NCBI GenBank assembly: GCA_965262585.1
Contig: OZ253546.1
Span: 1,922,001-1,986,000 of the forward strand
DNA: 64,000 nt
Source of the DNA: JAHRAW01 sp965262585
Lineage (GTDB): Bacteria > Pseudomonadota > Gammaproteobacteria > Arenicellales > Poriferihabitantaceae
Direction of reading: 5' to 3'
Shown here: positions 45,142 through 54,047 of the stretch, in pieces
Layout: the number at the start of each line of letters is the position of its first letter
Position numbering within the stretch: position 1 is the first letter of the stretch
The notes under the pieces: model-generated
What the model was told of the DNA's origin: nothing
Databases searched by the model: none
The model's input: only the letters and a program-made list of their open reading frames with translations
Position numbers and translations under genes: made by a program

Positions 45142-45268
45142 TTCATATTCACGGGTTGGAATCGATGCCGATTATAACCAATATTCCGCTCTATTATCTT
45201 GGCCCATCATCCCGCCCCATTCCGGTTGCGGTATACTGGCGCAAACCACCTCGCCATCCGTGCCTTCA

Positions 45269-46096
45269 ATGAAACCATTATTCTCCATTCGCCCGGCCGT
45301 TTATCTCGCCGCGCTTGGGTTGTTGTTGTTCGGCGGGCGCGCGCTGCTTGCGGATGAGGGCTTCGATTACTGGCGGCACACCAACCCGGATTCGGTGGCC
45401 GCTGTGGATCACGCGCCGTGGAACGATTTACTGTCGCGCAATGTCCGCATCAGCGAGGACGGCGTCAACCGCTTCCCCTATCAATCCATCGCCCCTCAAG
45501 ACCGCGCCCGGTTGGATGCGTATATCGCAATGCTGGAAGAAGTCGCGGTGACCGATTTGGCCGCCGAGGTACAGTTGGCTTACTGGATCAACTTGTATAA
45601 CGCCATCACCATACGGGTGATTCTCGATCACTACCCGGTGGATAGCATCCGCGATATTCGTTTTGTATGGCATACCCGTGGGCCGTGGAAGAAAGAACTG
45701 GCGACTGTCGAGGGGCGGGCGCTCAGTTTGGATGACATTGAGCACCGCATCGTGCGCCCGATTTTTGGCGACAACCGGGTGCACTACGCGCTCAACTGCG
45801 CCTCTATCGGTTGCCCGAACTTGCAGCCGCTCGCGTATACCCGCGACAACTTGGATGAATTGCTGGAGACCGCGGCCCGTGAGTACATCAATAATCCCAG
45901 AGGAGTGCGTTTTGATGATGACGACGAGTTGATCGTTTCCAGTTTGTTTAAATGGTATGCGGAAGATTTTGGGCAAGACCAGCGGCAGGTCATCGCACAT
46001 CTCAAGCAATACGCACAACCGCCACTGCGCAAGCAACTGGAGCGTGCCGATGAAATAGACGAGTTTTTTTATGACTGGTCGTTGAATGACGGCTGA
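45269..46096 (+). CDS. Secreted DUF547 protein
   Basis: A 275-residue protein with a signal peptide (KPLFSIRPAVYLAALGLLLFGGRALLADE, shown from residue 2 in part; cut near residue 28). A DUF547 domain follows: LAYWINLYNAITIRVILDHY (about 105-124) and HYALNCASIGCPNLQP (about 172-187) are its signatures. The conserved Cys pair and His suggest metal or thiol chemistry, but no activity is known. A GTG 9 nt upstream (45260) is another possible start. The next gene begins 12 nt after the stop. Confidence 0.85.
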   Translation: MKPLFSIRPAVYLAALGLLLFGGRALLADEGFDYWRHTNPDSVAAVDHAPWNDLLSRNVRISEDGVNRFPYQSIAPQDRARLDAYIAMLEEVAVTDLAAEVQLAYWINLYNAITIRVILDHYPVDSIRDIRFVWHTRGPWKKELATVEGRALSLDDIEHRIVRPIFGDNRVHYALNCASIGCPNLQPLAYTRDNLDELLETAAREYINNPRGVRFDDDDELIVSSLFKWYAEDFGQDQRQVIAHLKQYAQPPLRKQLERADEIDEFFYDWSLNDG

Positions 46097-46107
46097 GCGG
46101 TGAACCG

Positions 46108-46791
46108 GTGATCCATCAACGCTTCGTTACCGTGATAATTCCGGCCCTCAACGAAGCCGCTTCCATCGAGCAGGTGCTTCGAGAAATCCCCCCCGGCATT
46201 GATCGCGTTATCGTCGTCGACAATGGTTGCAGCGATGACACCGCTGCGTTGGCGCAGGCTTGTGGTGCCACCGTGGTATGGGAACCGATGACCGGTTATG
46301 GCGCCGCGTGTCAGGCTGGCATCAAGCAGGCTGGCGGGGATTTAATCGCGTTCATGGATGCCGATTACAGCGATTATCCCGCAGACCTCGATAAGGTCGT
46401 CGAGCCGGTCGCCGCCGGACGGGCTGATCTGGTAATCGGCGCCAGAGTTCCGCAGCATTCATCGGCGTTGCCGCCGCACCAGCGATTCGGCAACTGGCTG
46501 CTCTGTCATATAATCGCTTTGCTATACGGCGTCCGTTTCACCGATCTCGGACCGATGCGTTGTATCCGCCGTGATGCGCTCGAGCGGATGCAGATGATTG
46601 ACCGAGATTATGGCTGGACTGTAGAGATGCAACTGAAAGCGGCGCGCATGGGGCTCAGCGTCATCGAAGTGCCGGTGTATTGCCGCAAGCGTATCGGCAA
46701 ATCCAAAATCTCCGGCACCATCCGCGGCTCGCTGGGGGCCGCTTGCAAGATTTTTTATTGGATCTTGAAATTGTCGATACGGAAACGCTAG
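46108..46791 (+). CDS. Family 2 glycosyltransferase (polyprenyl-phosphate sugar transferase type)
   Basis: A 227-residue GT-A enzyme. VTVIIPALNEAASIEQVL at the start, VVDNGCSDDT and FMDADYSDYP (metal-binding DxD-like) define GT2. TDLGPMRCIRR and YGWTVEMQLKAA match the dolichol-phosphate mannose synthase-like group. No membrane helix of its own, apart from a weak C-terminal amphipathic stretch. It starts at GTG. It may make the lipid-linked sugar used by the convergent GT-C-like membrane protein next door. Confidence 0.87.
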   Translation: MIHQRFVTVIIPALNEAASIEQVLREIPPGIDRVIVVDNGCSDDTAALAQACGATVVWEPMTGYGAACQAGIKQAGGDLIAFMDADYSDYPADLDKVVEPVAAGRADLVIGARVPQHSSALPPHQRFGNWLLCHIIALLYGVRFTDLGPMRCIRRDALERMQMIDRDYGWTVEMQLKAARMGLSVIEVPVYCRKRIGKSKISGTIRGSLGAACKIFYWILKLSIRKR

Positions 46792-46802
46792 GGATTTTTG
46801 TG

Positions 46803-46843
46803 ACGGGTTTTTAACAGGGTTTTTTAACAGGGTTTTTTAACTA
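46803..46843. repeat. Three short T-rich direct repeats at the 3' ends of convergent genes
   Basis: Three copies of a GGGTTTTT-TAAC unit (about 14 bp) lie between the GT2 stop and the 3' end of the GT-C gene, whose last codons come from the repeat. The repeated T-runs could aid termination on the plus strand, but no stem is present. Confidence 0.55.
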
Positions 46844-48149
46844 GATATCGCCAGCCATCCACGCCGAGTGCCGCCGCCACCACAACCAGTTGAGTGTAAT
46901 ACGCCCACGACGCTATCTCGTAGGCGTCGAGGCCGGATTCCATATAGTTCAACCCGGATACATAAGAAAGCGGCACGGCGATTGCCAATGCCCACGGCCA
47001 AACCTGCGGGCGCAGTACGGCAAAGGGCAGCAGCCAGATTACATACCACGGATTGACCACCGGGGACAGCAACAGGAACACGCCGAACACCCATTCCCCC
47101 CGTGCGAAAAAATCGGGTGATTTTTGCCGCGCCCGGCGAACGAAATAAAACAACCACCACAAGCCGAACAAGGTGTAGCAGATGACCCGCGCTGGCAGGT
47201 CGCCGAAAAATCCGGTTATGGGCAGGAACAAGCCGGGGTTGAATTGCCATTGCCGCAAAAATACGCCGAGCACGGCAAGGTCGGTTGCGCCCTGCAGCAG
47301 GAAGGGCAAGTACAAAAGTGCCACAATCGCGGCGCATAACAACCAGTAACGCCGCGCCAACCGCCACAACAAGAACGGCAACATCAAGACCGCGAAGACC
47401 TTTGCGGCGCATGCCATCGCCATCAAGACGACGGCGACCAGCGGGTTGAGTTTGCGCAGGTGAAACGCCGCCACCACCAGCAACACGCCGATAATATCCG
47501 GGTGGGCGGTGAAACTGATTTCTTTGACGACCAGCGGACACCATGCGTATAGCAAGACATAACGGGCCGGCGCATGGCGGCACAGCAATAGGATCAGCGC
47601 GACATCAAACAGCGACAGAGTTAGTTGCAGGGCTTTGACGTTTACCGGCGCCACCAAGTGCAACGCGGCGAACACATATTGCAGTAGCGGGCCGTAAATG
47701 GTCGGCAGATGCGGGTTGTTGACTCGGCTTAGCAGAATCTGACATTCGGTTGGCAGGGGATTACCGGCGAACATCGACTCCGGTGAAACGCCGAAGGGGG
47801 TTCCCGTGGCGACAAAAACGCAGCCGTCGAGCAGATACCGAAAATAGTCGTCTTCCAATATCGGTGTGCCGTAAATGCCGATGGCACGGAAGATGATCGC
47901 CCACAGGATGACCGCGCCATAGGTGATTTCTCGGTTGCGCAAAGCACACCAAAACCAGTAGCCGAACATCACTATGGCAATATAAAAATGCGCGCCGAGA
48001 AAGGCGAAGACACCGACCCGCCCGGGCAGGTTGGATAACCAAGCGAGATACAGGTAGCCCAGCGCGCAGCCGCCCCCCGCCACCGCCGTCCATACCGCAT
48101 CGGCGGAGGGCAAACGGCGGAAAACCGACCGAAATATGCCCTCGGTCAT
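46824..48149 (-). CDS. Polytopic membrane glycosyltransferase (GT-C/GT87-like)
   Basis: A 441-residue protein with about 11-12 membrane helices. The first loop has GTPILEDDYFRYLLDGCVF (about 94-112), where the paired acidic residues match the GT-C catalytic position. NPWYVIWLLPF near residue 365 is a feature of DUF2029/GT87 mannosyltransferases. These use polyprenyl-phosphate sugars on the periplasmic side, which fits the neighbouring GT2 gene. Sugar and acceptor unknown. Convergent with the GT2 gene. Confidence 0.78.
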   Translation of the reverse strand: MTEGIFRSVFRRLPSADAVWTAVAGGGCALGYLYLAWLSNLPGRVGVFAFLGAHFYIAIVMFGYWFWCALRNREITYGAVILWAIIFRAIGIYGTPILEDDYFRYLLDGCVFVATGTPFGVSPESMFAGNPLPTECQILLSRVNNPHLPTIYGPLLQYVFAALHLVAPVNVKALQLTLSLFDVALILLLCRHAPARYVLLYAWCPLVVKEISFTAHPDIIGVLLVVAAFHLRKLNPLVAVVLMAMACAAKVFAVLMLPFLLWRLARRYWLLCAAIVALLYLPFLLQGATDLAVLGVFLRQWQFNPGLFLPITGFFGDLPARVICYTLFGLWWLFYFVRRARQKSPDFFARGEWVFGVFLLLSPVVNPWYVIWLLPFAVLRPQVWPWALAIAVPLSYVSGLNYMESGLDAYEIASWAYYTQLVVVAAALGVDGWRYLVKKPC

Positions 48150-48249
48150 GGCGACAGGGGCTGGTTATAGACGCGCATGCAGGCTATAGTCACGGAACCT
48201 CGCCGAAAAAAACAGGTCATTGGCGCATATCGATTATCAGGTGATTACG

Positions 48250-48774
48250 ATGAAAAAGATAACGTTTATTCTATTGTGTTTGTTGCTGACGGGTAGCCTT
48301 GCGCTTGCCTCCGGCGGCGGTTCTGGTGGCAGTAGCGGCGGCGGTTCTGGTGGCAGTTCCGGCGGCGGTTCCGGTGGCAGTTCTGGTGGCGGTTCCGGTG
48401 GCAGTTCTGGCGGCGGTTCCGGCGGCGGTTCCGGCGGTAGTTCCGGTGGCGGTTCCGGCGGTAGTTCCGGTGGCAGTTCCGGCGGTAGTTCTGGCGGTAG
48501 TTCTGGCGGCAGTTCCGGCGGCAGTAGCGGCGGCAGTTCTGGCGGCGGTGGCGGGGGAACTGCGGCCCAATCCGGCAACTACGACATTGGCAAGGCGGTG
48601 TTCTTCTCAAAACTACACTGCGATGCCTGCCCGCTGTCCAATCTTGAACTGGACGAGTCGGCGGTATCTTCTATCCTGCCGTCGCTAAAATCCGGCGGCG
48701 ACCTCGGTAAATTGTTAAGTTACCGGGAAAGGTATGCGGTTAGATACTTTCTCAAAAGACGGTTTAATCTGTGA
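48250..48774 (+). CDS. Secreted Gly/Ser-rich protein with small conserved C-terminal domain
   Basis: A 174-residue protein. Signal peptide: KKITFILLCLLLTGSLALAS (cut near residue 21). Residues about 22-102 are almost only Gly and Ser in GGGSGGSS-type repeats. The C-terminal 65 residues (GNYDIGKAVFFSKLHCDACP onward) have one CxxC and resemble a cytochrome-c-like fold without the haem His. AGGTG lies 7 nt before the ATG; the ATG-less frame to 48220 is not needed. The GGC/GGT/AGT DNA repeats make length change likely. Periplasmic or surface; function unknown. Confidence 0.75.
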   Translation: MKKITFILLCLLLTGSLALASGGGSGGSSGGGSGGSSGGGSGGSSGGGSGGSSGGGSGGGSGGSSGGGSGGSSGGSSGGSSGGSSGGSSGGSSGGSSGGGGGGTAAQSGNYDIGKAVFFSKLHCDACPLSNLELDESAVSSILPSLKSGGDLGKLLSYRERYAVRYFLKRRFNL

Positions 48775-48819
48775 GAGTGTATTGCCGCTGTGTTTGCCTT
48801 GAGTGTTCAGGCTAAATAA

Positions 48820-49611
48820 TCAGGCGGTAGCGGCGATGCGTTTATGCAGTTCCTCTTGTTGTTCACGCCACGCCAACGCCGCGGGATCGAGGTCGCAACT
48901 CGCCGGGGTTTCCGTTTCGTAGTACTGAAAGCGGTCTTCGCCGCGCACCAATAGCGCGCTGAAGCCCGGCAGTTTGGTCTGGCGCACATGGGGGGCGATG
49001 TATTGGATGTTGAGGCCGATGCGCCGGTCGCCGCTGCGGTTGGGCAGAGAGGAATGCAGAGTCCAGCCGTGGTGAAAGGACGCCTGACCCGGTTTGAGCG
49101 GGCAATATACGGCATCCGATTCGTTCACCTGACGCACCTTCTGACTTTGGAACAGCACGTTGTTTTCATCCGCCTCGGAAATGTCGTGCTCCCGACGCCC
49201 GGCGGCATGACTGCCGGGGATCATGCGCATACAACCGCTTTTTTCATCGGCCATCGACAACGCCAACCACACCGACACCTGATCGTCGCAGTCGAGTCCC
49301 CAGTAAGTAAGGTCTTGATGCCAACTGACATGCGCCGGGGTGTGCGCTTCCTTGATGATGTAGGTGGTGTTGTATAACAAGATATCCGGCCCAAGAATTT
49401 GCTCCGCGATGTCGAGCATCCCAGGGTGAGTCGCCAGTTCCCAGGGGGAGCGCAAAATGGTGTGCATCTTGGCCATGTAGTGGGCCGGCCCGATGTGCTG
49501 TTCGGCATCTTCCACGCTGCGGCGGTGCGCCACGGCTTGTTCCTCGTTGAGGATGTCCAGCGGGGATAAAAACCCCAGTTGCTGGTAATCGCTTTTCAGA
49601 TTGGCGGGCAT
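48820..49611 (-). CDS. Phytanoyl-CoA dioxygenase (PhyH) family protein
   Basis: A 263-residue Fe(II)/2-oxoglutarate dioxygenase. Iron ligands H98 and D100 (SWHQDL) and H186 (HGWTLHSS), with R197 for 2-oxoglutarate. GCMRMIPGSH is a family motif. The start at 49611 is supported by GAGGA 7 nt upstream; the frame extends 35 codons further without a binding site. The substrate is not known; the family hydroxylates lipids, ectoine and natural products. Stands alone. Confidence 0.88.
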   Translation of the reverse strand: MPANLKSDYQQLGFLSPLDILNEEQAVAHRRSVEDAEQHIGPAHYMAKMHTILRSPWELATHPGMLDIAEQILGPDILLYNTTYIIKEAHTPAHVSWHQDLTYWGLDCDDQVSVWLALSMADEKSGCMRMIPGSHAAGRREHDISEADENNVLFQSQKVRQVNESDAVYCPLKPGQASFHHGWTLHSSLPNRSGDRRIGLNIQYIAPHVRQTKLPGFSALLVRGEDRFQYYETETPASCDLDPAALAWREQQEELHKRIAATA

Positions 49612-49753
49612 ATGGAATCCTCGCGGGATGGTTGGTGAAAATCCTAGCACAGAAAGGAGTAAGTCAATCAGAATTTGCCCCGGCGAAAGGTTTCCCCGGC
49701 GGGGATTCCGATACAATTACTGGCCTTTTTATCCGTATTGAGTGCGTTCAGCG

Positions 49754-50332
49754 ATGCCCGAAAAAACAACATGCCCGTGGTGCGGAGACGACCCGCTATA
49801 CCGGGAATACCACGACCGGGAATGGGGCGTGCCGCTTCACGATGATTTGCGGTTGTTCGAGATGCTATGTCTCGAAGGCGCGCAAGCCGGGTTGAGTTGG
49901 ATTACCATTCTGAAAAAGCGCGAGCAATACCGTGCGGCGTTCGATCACTTCGACGCGGTAAAAATGGCGCGTTACAACAAGCGAAAAATCACCGCGCTGC
50001 TGAATAACCCCGGCATCGTTCGCAACCAACTCAAGGTCAACGGATTTGTCAACAATGCGCGCGCGTATTTACGGCTGCTCGATTCGGGAAGTACATTGGA
50101 TGAATATTTATGGGAATATGTCGACGGCGTGCCGGTGCAGAATGCATGGCGGTTGCCTACGGATGTTCCGGCCACCACGCCGTTGTCGGAGCAACTTGCC
50201 AAAGACTTAAAGAAAAAAGGCTTCACTTTCGTCGGCAATACCATTTGTTACGCCTTTATGCAGGCGGTCGGTTTGGTCAACGATCATCTTACCGACTGCT
50301 ATCGCTACCGCCAACTGGGCGGCGCGAAGTGA
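49754..50332 (+). CDS. tag: DNA-3-methyladenine glycosylase I
   Basis: A 192-residue base-excision enzyme. It begins PEKTTCPWCGDDPLYREYHD and has EWGVPLHDDLRLFEMLCLEG, AGLSWITILKKRE and FTFVGNTICYAFMQAVG, all Tag signatures. The zinc ligands are the N-terminal Cys and the C-terminal His/Cys (NDHLTDCY). Length equals E. coli Tag (187). The ATG at 49754 is preferred over a GTG 12 nt upstream. The EamA gene follows after 7 nt. Confidence 0.94.
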   Translation: MPEKTTCPWCGDDPLYREYHDREWGVPLHDDLRLFEMLCLEGAQAGLSWITILKKREQYRAAFDHFDAVKMARYNKRKITALLNNPGIVRNQLKVNGFVNNARAYLRLLDSGSTLDEYLWEYVDGVPVQNAWRLPTDVPATTPLSEQLAKDLKKKGFTFVGNTICYAFMQAVGLVNDHLTDCYRYRQLGGAK

Positions 50333-50339
50333 GCGTGAA

Positions 50340-51284
50340 GTGAGCGTGAAGAGCAGCGCATCGAAGCCGACACAAACCACGCCCGCATCCGCGCTGCCGT
50401 ATATCCTGGTGCTGTTGTGCGGAGTGGTTTGGGGTATGACTTTTTCCCTCGCGCGCATCGCCACCTCGGGGTCGGGGCATCCGGTCGGGCTGGCATTTTG
50501 GCAAGCATTCGGCGGCGGTTTGGTGCTGCTCGTTTTCTGTTGGTCACGACGCCGTTGGCCGAAGTTGAATGGCACCAACTTCAGGCATTCCTGCGTAATC
50601 GCATTCGTCGGCACGGCGGTACCCGGCACGCTTTATTTTTACGCCGCGCCGAATGTACCCGCTGGCGTACTCGCGATCACCGTGGCATTGGTGCCGATGC
50701 TGACCTATGCGATCTCGTGGCCGCTCGGCATAGACCACTTCGGGCGGCGGCGTTTGTGCGGAATCCTGATGGGATTCATCGCCATCGTTTTTTTAGTCGC
50801 GCCCGACACCAGTTTGCCCGACCCGTCCATGGCGCGTTGGTTGATCCTGCCATTGATCGCTTCGATTTTTTACACCATCGAAAACATCTATGTCGATGTG
50901 TGCATTCCGCACGATTCCGACCTGGTCGGGCTGCTGACCGGCGCATTGATGATCGCGGCGCTGATGCTAGCACCGGTGATGTATTTCGAGGACGCGTTCT
51001 ACCCGATCAACTGGCCGCTGGATGATGTCGAACTCGCGCTTTTGTCGATGATGGCGATCAGCAGCGTCGCCTATCTGATGTTTTTATATGTGGTAAAAAT
51101 GGCGGGCGCGGTGTTCGCCAGCATGGCCGGTTATGTCATCACCATCGCCGGGGTGTTCTGGGGTCTGGTGTTCTTCGCCGAACGACATTCGCTCTGGGTA
51201 TGGGCGGCGTTAGTATTGATGCTACTCGGCATGCTCCTGGTCACCCCCCGCCGCCGCACCCCAGACCTCGGCGCGCACGGCTGA
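50340..51284 (+). CDS. EamA/DMT family transporter
   Basis: A 314-residue protein with ten predicted membrane helices in two EamA halves (LLCGVVWGMTFSLARIATSG near the start, PLIASIFYTIENIYVD at the second half). The N-terminal 18 residues are Ser/Thr-rich. It starts at GTG; GTGAAG recurs three times at 50331-50349, so a start at 50346 is equally possible. Possible exporter of metabolites or amino acids; substrate unknown. It lies 7 nt after tag. Confidence 0.83.
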   Translation: MSVKSSASKPTQTTPASALPYILVLLCGVVWGMTFSLARIATSGSGHPVGLAFWQAFGGGLVLLVFCWSRRRWPKLNGTNFRHSCVIAFVGTAVPGTLYFYAAPNVPAGVLAITVALVPMLTYAISWPLGIDHFGRRRLCGILMGFIAIVFLVAPDTSLPDPSMARWLILPLIASIFYTIENIYVDVCIPHDSDLVGLLTGALMIAALMLAPVMYFEDAFYPINWPLDDVELALLSMMAISSVAYLMFLYVVKMAGAVFASMAGYVITIAGVFWGLVFFAERHSLWVWAALVLMLLGMLLVTPRRRTPDLGAHG

Positions 51285-51315
51285 GCGCGTTATTTCGCCG
51301 CGTTATTTCACCGCG

Positions 51316-53229
51316 TTACTTCACCAGCAACTTATTAATTCGCTTAACATAATCACCCGGGTCTTTGAGCGTTGCGCCTTCCGCTAGTGCGGCGTGGTCG
51401 AACAACACATTGGCCCACTCTTCGATCAAGTCACCCTCGGCGTCGATCTGTTTGACAATGGCGTGCTGCGGGTTGATTTCTAAAATCGGTTTGCTGTCCG
51501 GTGCGTCCTGGCCGATGGCTTGCAAAATGCGCGCCATGTTGCCGCCGATGTCGTGGCTGTCGGCCACCAGACAAGCGGGCGAATCCACCAGTCGGTTGGA
51601 AATCCGCACTTCTTTAACCTTATCTTCAAGCACCGACTTGATTTTGTCCACCAGCGGTTTCATCCGCGCCGATTGCGGGTCGGCTTTTTCTTCACTGTCT
51701 TCGGCGGGGCTTTTTTCGCCCGTCAGTTCACCGATATCGAGGTCGCCTTTGGCAATCGATTGCAGTGGTTTTTCCTGATAACTGTTCAGGTGGCCGACCA
51801 CCCATTCGTCAACCGAATCGGATAGCAATAACACCTCGATGTCGTTCTTGCGGAACACCTCGAGATGTGGAGACGATTTCGCCCCCGCGTGGCTGTCGGC
51901 GGTCACATAGTAAATCGCTTTTTGTTTTTCCGGCATCCGGGTGAGATAATCTTCAAGCGAGACACTTTGCGTGTCGTCGTCCACATGCGTGGAAGCGAAA
52001 CGCAACAGTTTGGCGAGCGCGTCTTTGTTTTCAGAATCCTCGATCATCCCTTCCTTAATCACGCGACCGTATTCTTTCCACAACGCCGCATATGCATCGC
52101 TGTCGTTGGCGGCGATTTTTTTCAGTTCGTTCAGAACTTTTTTGACCGAAGCGGCGCGGATTTTGTCGATCTGTTTGTTTTGCTGCAGAAATTCCCGCGA
52201 CACATTCAACGGCAGGTCGGCGGAATCCACCAAGCCGCGCACGAAACGCAGGTAATTCGGCATTAATTGCTTGGCATCCTCGGCGATGAAAATCCGCCGC
52301 ACATAAAGTTTGATGCCATGCCGTTGCTCGCGATCCCACAAATCGAACGGCGCCTTCGATGGGATGTAGAACAACGAGATATACTCCATTTTCCCTTCAA
52401 CCCGGTTGTGTAGCGTGACCGCCGGCGGCTGCGAATCATAGGTAAGCGCGGTATACAAAGCGTTATATTCATCGGCGGAAATCTCGGTTTTTGGACGCGC
52501 CCACAACGCCGATCCATCGTTGACGGTTTCCCATTGCGCTTCCTGTCCGGCAATTTCCTTTCCATCGTCATCGCGCTCCAGTTCCTTTTGCATTTGGATT
52601 GGCAGCGAGATGTGATCGGAATATTTTCCGATGATGGAGCGCAGGCGATAATGCTCCCTAAATTCCTTTTGCTCGGGTTTCAGTTTGAGGATGATTTCGG
52701 TGCCACGCTCGCGCCGCTCGATGGTTTCAAGGGTGTATTCGCCGCTGCCGTCGGAGACCCATTTAACCCCTTCAGATTCCGGCGTTCCGGCGCGGCGCGT
52801 CAGCAGCGTAACTTCCCCGGCCACCAGAAAAGCCGAATAAAACCCGACCCCGAACTGGCCGATGAACGAACTGTCGCGCGCTTCATCTTTGCTCATCTGT
52901 TCGATGAATTGGCGCGTGCCGGAGCGGGCGATGGTGCCGATATTCTCGATCACTTCATCGTGACTCATGCCGATGCCGTTGTCGCGAATGGTGATGGTTT
53001 TTTTCTTGTCGTCGATGTCGATCCAAATGCCGAGTGCTTGGTCGTCTTCGTATAAGTTTTTGTCGGTCAGCGCCAAAAACCGCAGCCGGTCGCAGGCATC
53101 CGAAGCATTGGAAATCAACTCACGCAGAAAAATTTCCTTGTTGCTGTAGAGCGAATGGATGATGAGGTGCAGCAGTTGCTGAACCTCGGTTTGAAACGCA
53201 TGGGTTTCAACGGCGGTTTTGACGGTCAT
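51316..53229 (-). CDS. htpG: Chaperone HtpG (Hsp90)
   Basis: A 637-residue ATP-dependent chaperone. It begins TVKTAVETHAFQTEVQQLLH and has FLRELISNASDACDRLR, DNGIGM, GTIARSGT and GQFGVGFYSAF from the GHKL ATP site. Length equals the family. The frame extends 25 codons upstream to 53304, but that region holds a sigma-32 promoter (53278-53305), so the start is 53229. A heat-shock gene by promoter and family. Confidence 0.96.
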   Translation of the reverse strand: MTVKTAVETHAFQTEVQQLLHLIIHSLYSNKEIFLRELISNASDACDRLRFLALTDKNLYEDDQALGIWIDIDDKKKTITIRDNGIGMSHDEVIENIGTIARSGTRQFIEQMSKDEARDSSFIGQFGVGFYSAFLVAGEVTLLTRRAGTPESEGVKWVSDGSGEYTLETIERRERGTEIILKLKPEQKEFREHYRLRSIIGKYSDHISLPIQMQKELERDDDGKEIAGQEAQWETVNDGSALWARPKTEISADEYNALYTALTYDSQPPAVTLHNRVEGKMEYISLFYIPSKAPFDLWDREQRHGIKLYVRRIFIAEDAKQLMPNYLRFVRGLVDSADLPLNVSREFLQQNKQIDKIRAASVKKVLNELKKIAANDSDAYAALWKEYGRVIKEGMIEDSENKDALAKLLRFASTHVDDDTQSVSLEDYLTRMPEKQKAIYYVTADSHAGAKSSPHLEVFRKNDIEVLLLSDSVDEWVVGHLNSYQEKPLQSIAKGDLDIGELTGEKSPAEDSEEKADPQSARMKPLVDKIKSVLEDKVKEVRISNRLVDSPACLVADSHDIGGNMARILQAIGQDAPDSKPILEINPQHAIVKQIDAEGDLIEEWANVLFDHAALAEGATLKDPGDYVKRINKLLVK

Positions 53230-53277
53230 AATAATGGTCGGTGCAGGTTGGAGTGATAATTCGAGCAAACGCGGAAA

Positions 53278-53305
53278 AAATGGGGATGCCACGCCGATTT
53301 TCAAC
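53278..53305 (-). promoter_or_regulatory. Sigma-32 (heat-shock) promoter of htpG
   Basis: On the minus strand GTTGAAA (53305-53299), a 13-nt spacer and CCCCATTT (53285-53278) match the sigma-32 consensus CTTGAAA-N11-16-CCCCATNT. The start codon is about 40 nt beyond the expected transcription start. This also rules out the longer htpG reading frame. Confidence 0.8.
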
Positions 53306-53332
53306 CCCCACGGCGGCCAAATGACGACCTTG

Positions 53333-53925
53333 CGATAGCCGACTCCCCAGGCCCGTCATTCTCGCGAAAGCGGGAATCCAGTACAACATGTCCTGCGACA
53401 GCCGACTCCTTATTAGCCTTCTGGATTCCCGATACGATGAAAAATATGGTCGCTGGCGCTCCCTATTTTTCTATCGTTCGGGAATGACGCACTTTTGATA
53501 TTCCTCGTTTGTCGATGAGGACTCCCAGATCGTCATTCTCGTGCCGCCAAGTCGTTATTTCCGCGACAGCGGGAATAACGACTTGGGGGACACGGGAATC
53601 CAGTGAAACATGCCGGCGACAGCCGACTCCCTACGCCGTTATTCTCGCGCAACTGGAATCCAGTACAACATGTCCTGCGAGATCCGACTCATTATTAGCC
53701 TTCTGGATTCCCGATACGATGAAAAATATGGTCGCTGGCGCTCCCTATTTTTCTATCGTTCGAGAATGACGCACTTTTGATATTCCTCGTTTGTCGATGA
53801 GGACTCCCAGATCGTCATTCTCGTGCCCCCAAGTCGTTATTTCCGCGACAGCGGGAATGACGACTTGGGGGACACGGGAATCCAGTGAAACAAGTCCGGC
53901 GACAGCCGCTCCTTATAATAACCGG
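53333..53925. repeat. Hairpin repeat array upstream of the autotransporter, reverse orientation
   Basis: Two copies of element A read as TATTTTTCTATCGTTCGGGAA (complement of the form in 144-2915), at about 53464 and 53745, with elements B and C and the spacer GACGCACTTTTGATATTCC between. The whole array is the reverse complement of the arrays at 144-2915 and 57083-57670. Open frames here are repeat by-products. Confidence 0.88.
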
Positions 53926-53956
53926 CTCCGGCGGGCATTTAATCGCGATTTGTGGC

Positions 53957-53986
53957 TTGACTATCCGGCAATCGCTTCAATATAAT
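53957..53986 (+). promoter_or_regulatory. Strong sigma-70 promoter of the autotransporter
   Basis: TTGACT (53957-53962), 18-nt spacer, TATAAT (53981-53986). Transcription would start near 53993, about 55 nt before the ATG at 54048. Both hexamers are consensus or one base off. The ATG inside the -10 (53985) cannot be a start. Confidence 0.8.
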
Positions 53987-54047
53987 GGCTGAGACTTTGT
54001 ATTTGTGGAAACCTTTCAACGGCGCATTATTACGAGGAACATTTACC

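Noticed and set aside
53985..54047. Upstream ATG at 53985 as the autotransporter start
   Set aside because: It lies inside the -10 box TATAAT and has no ribosome binding site; 54048 has GAGGA 9 nt upstream.
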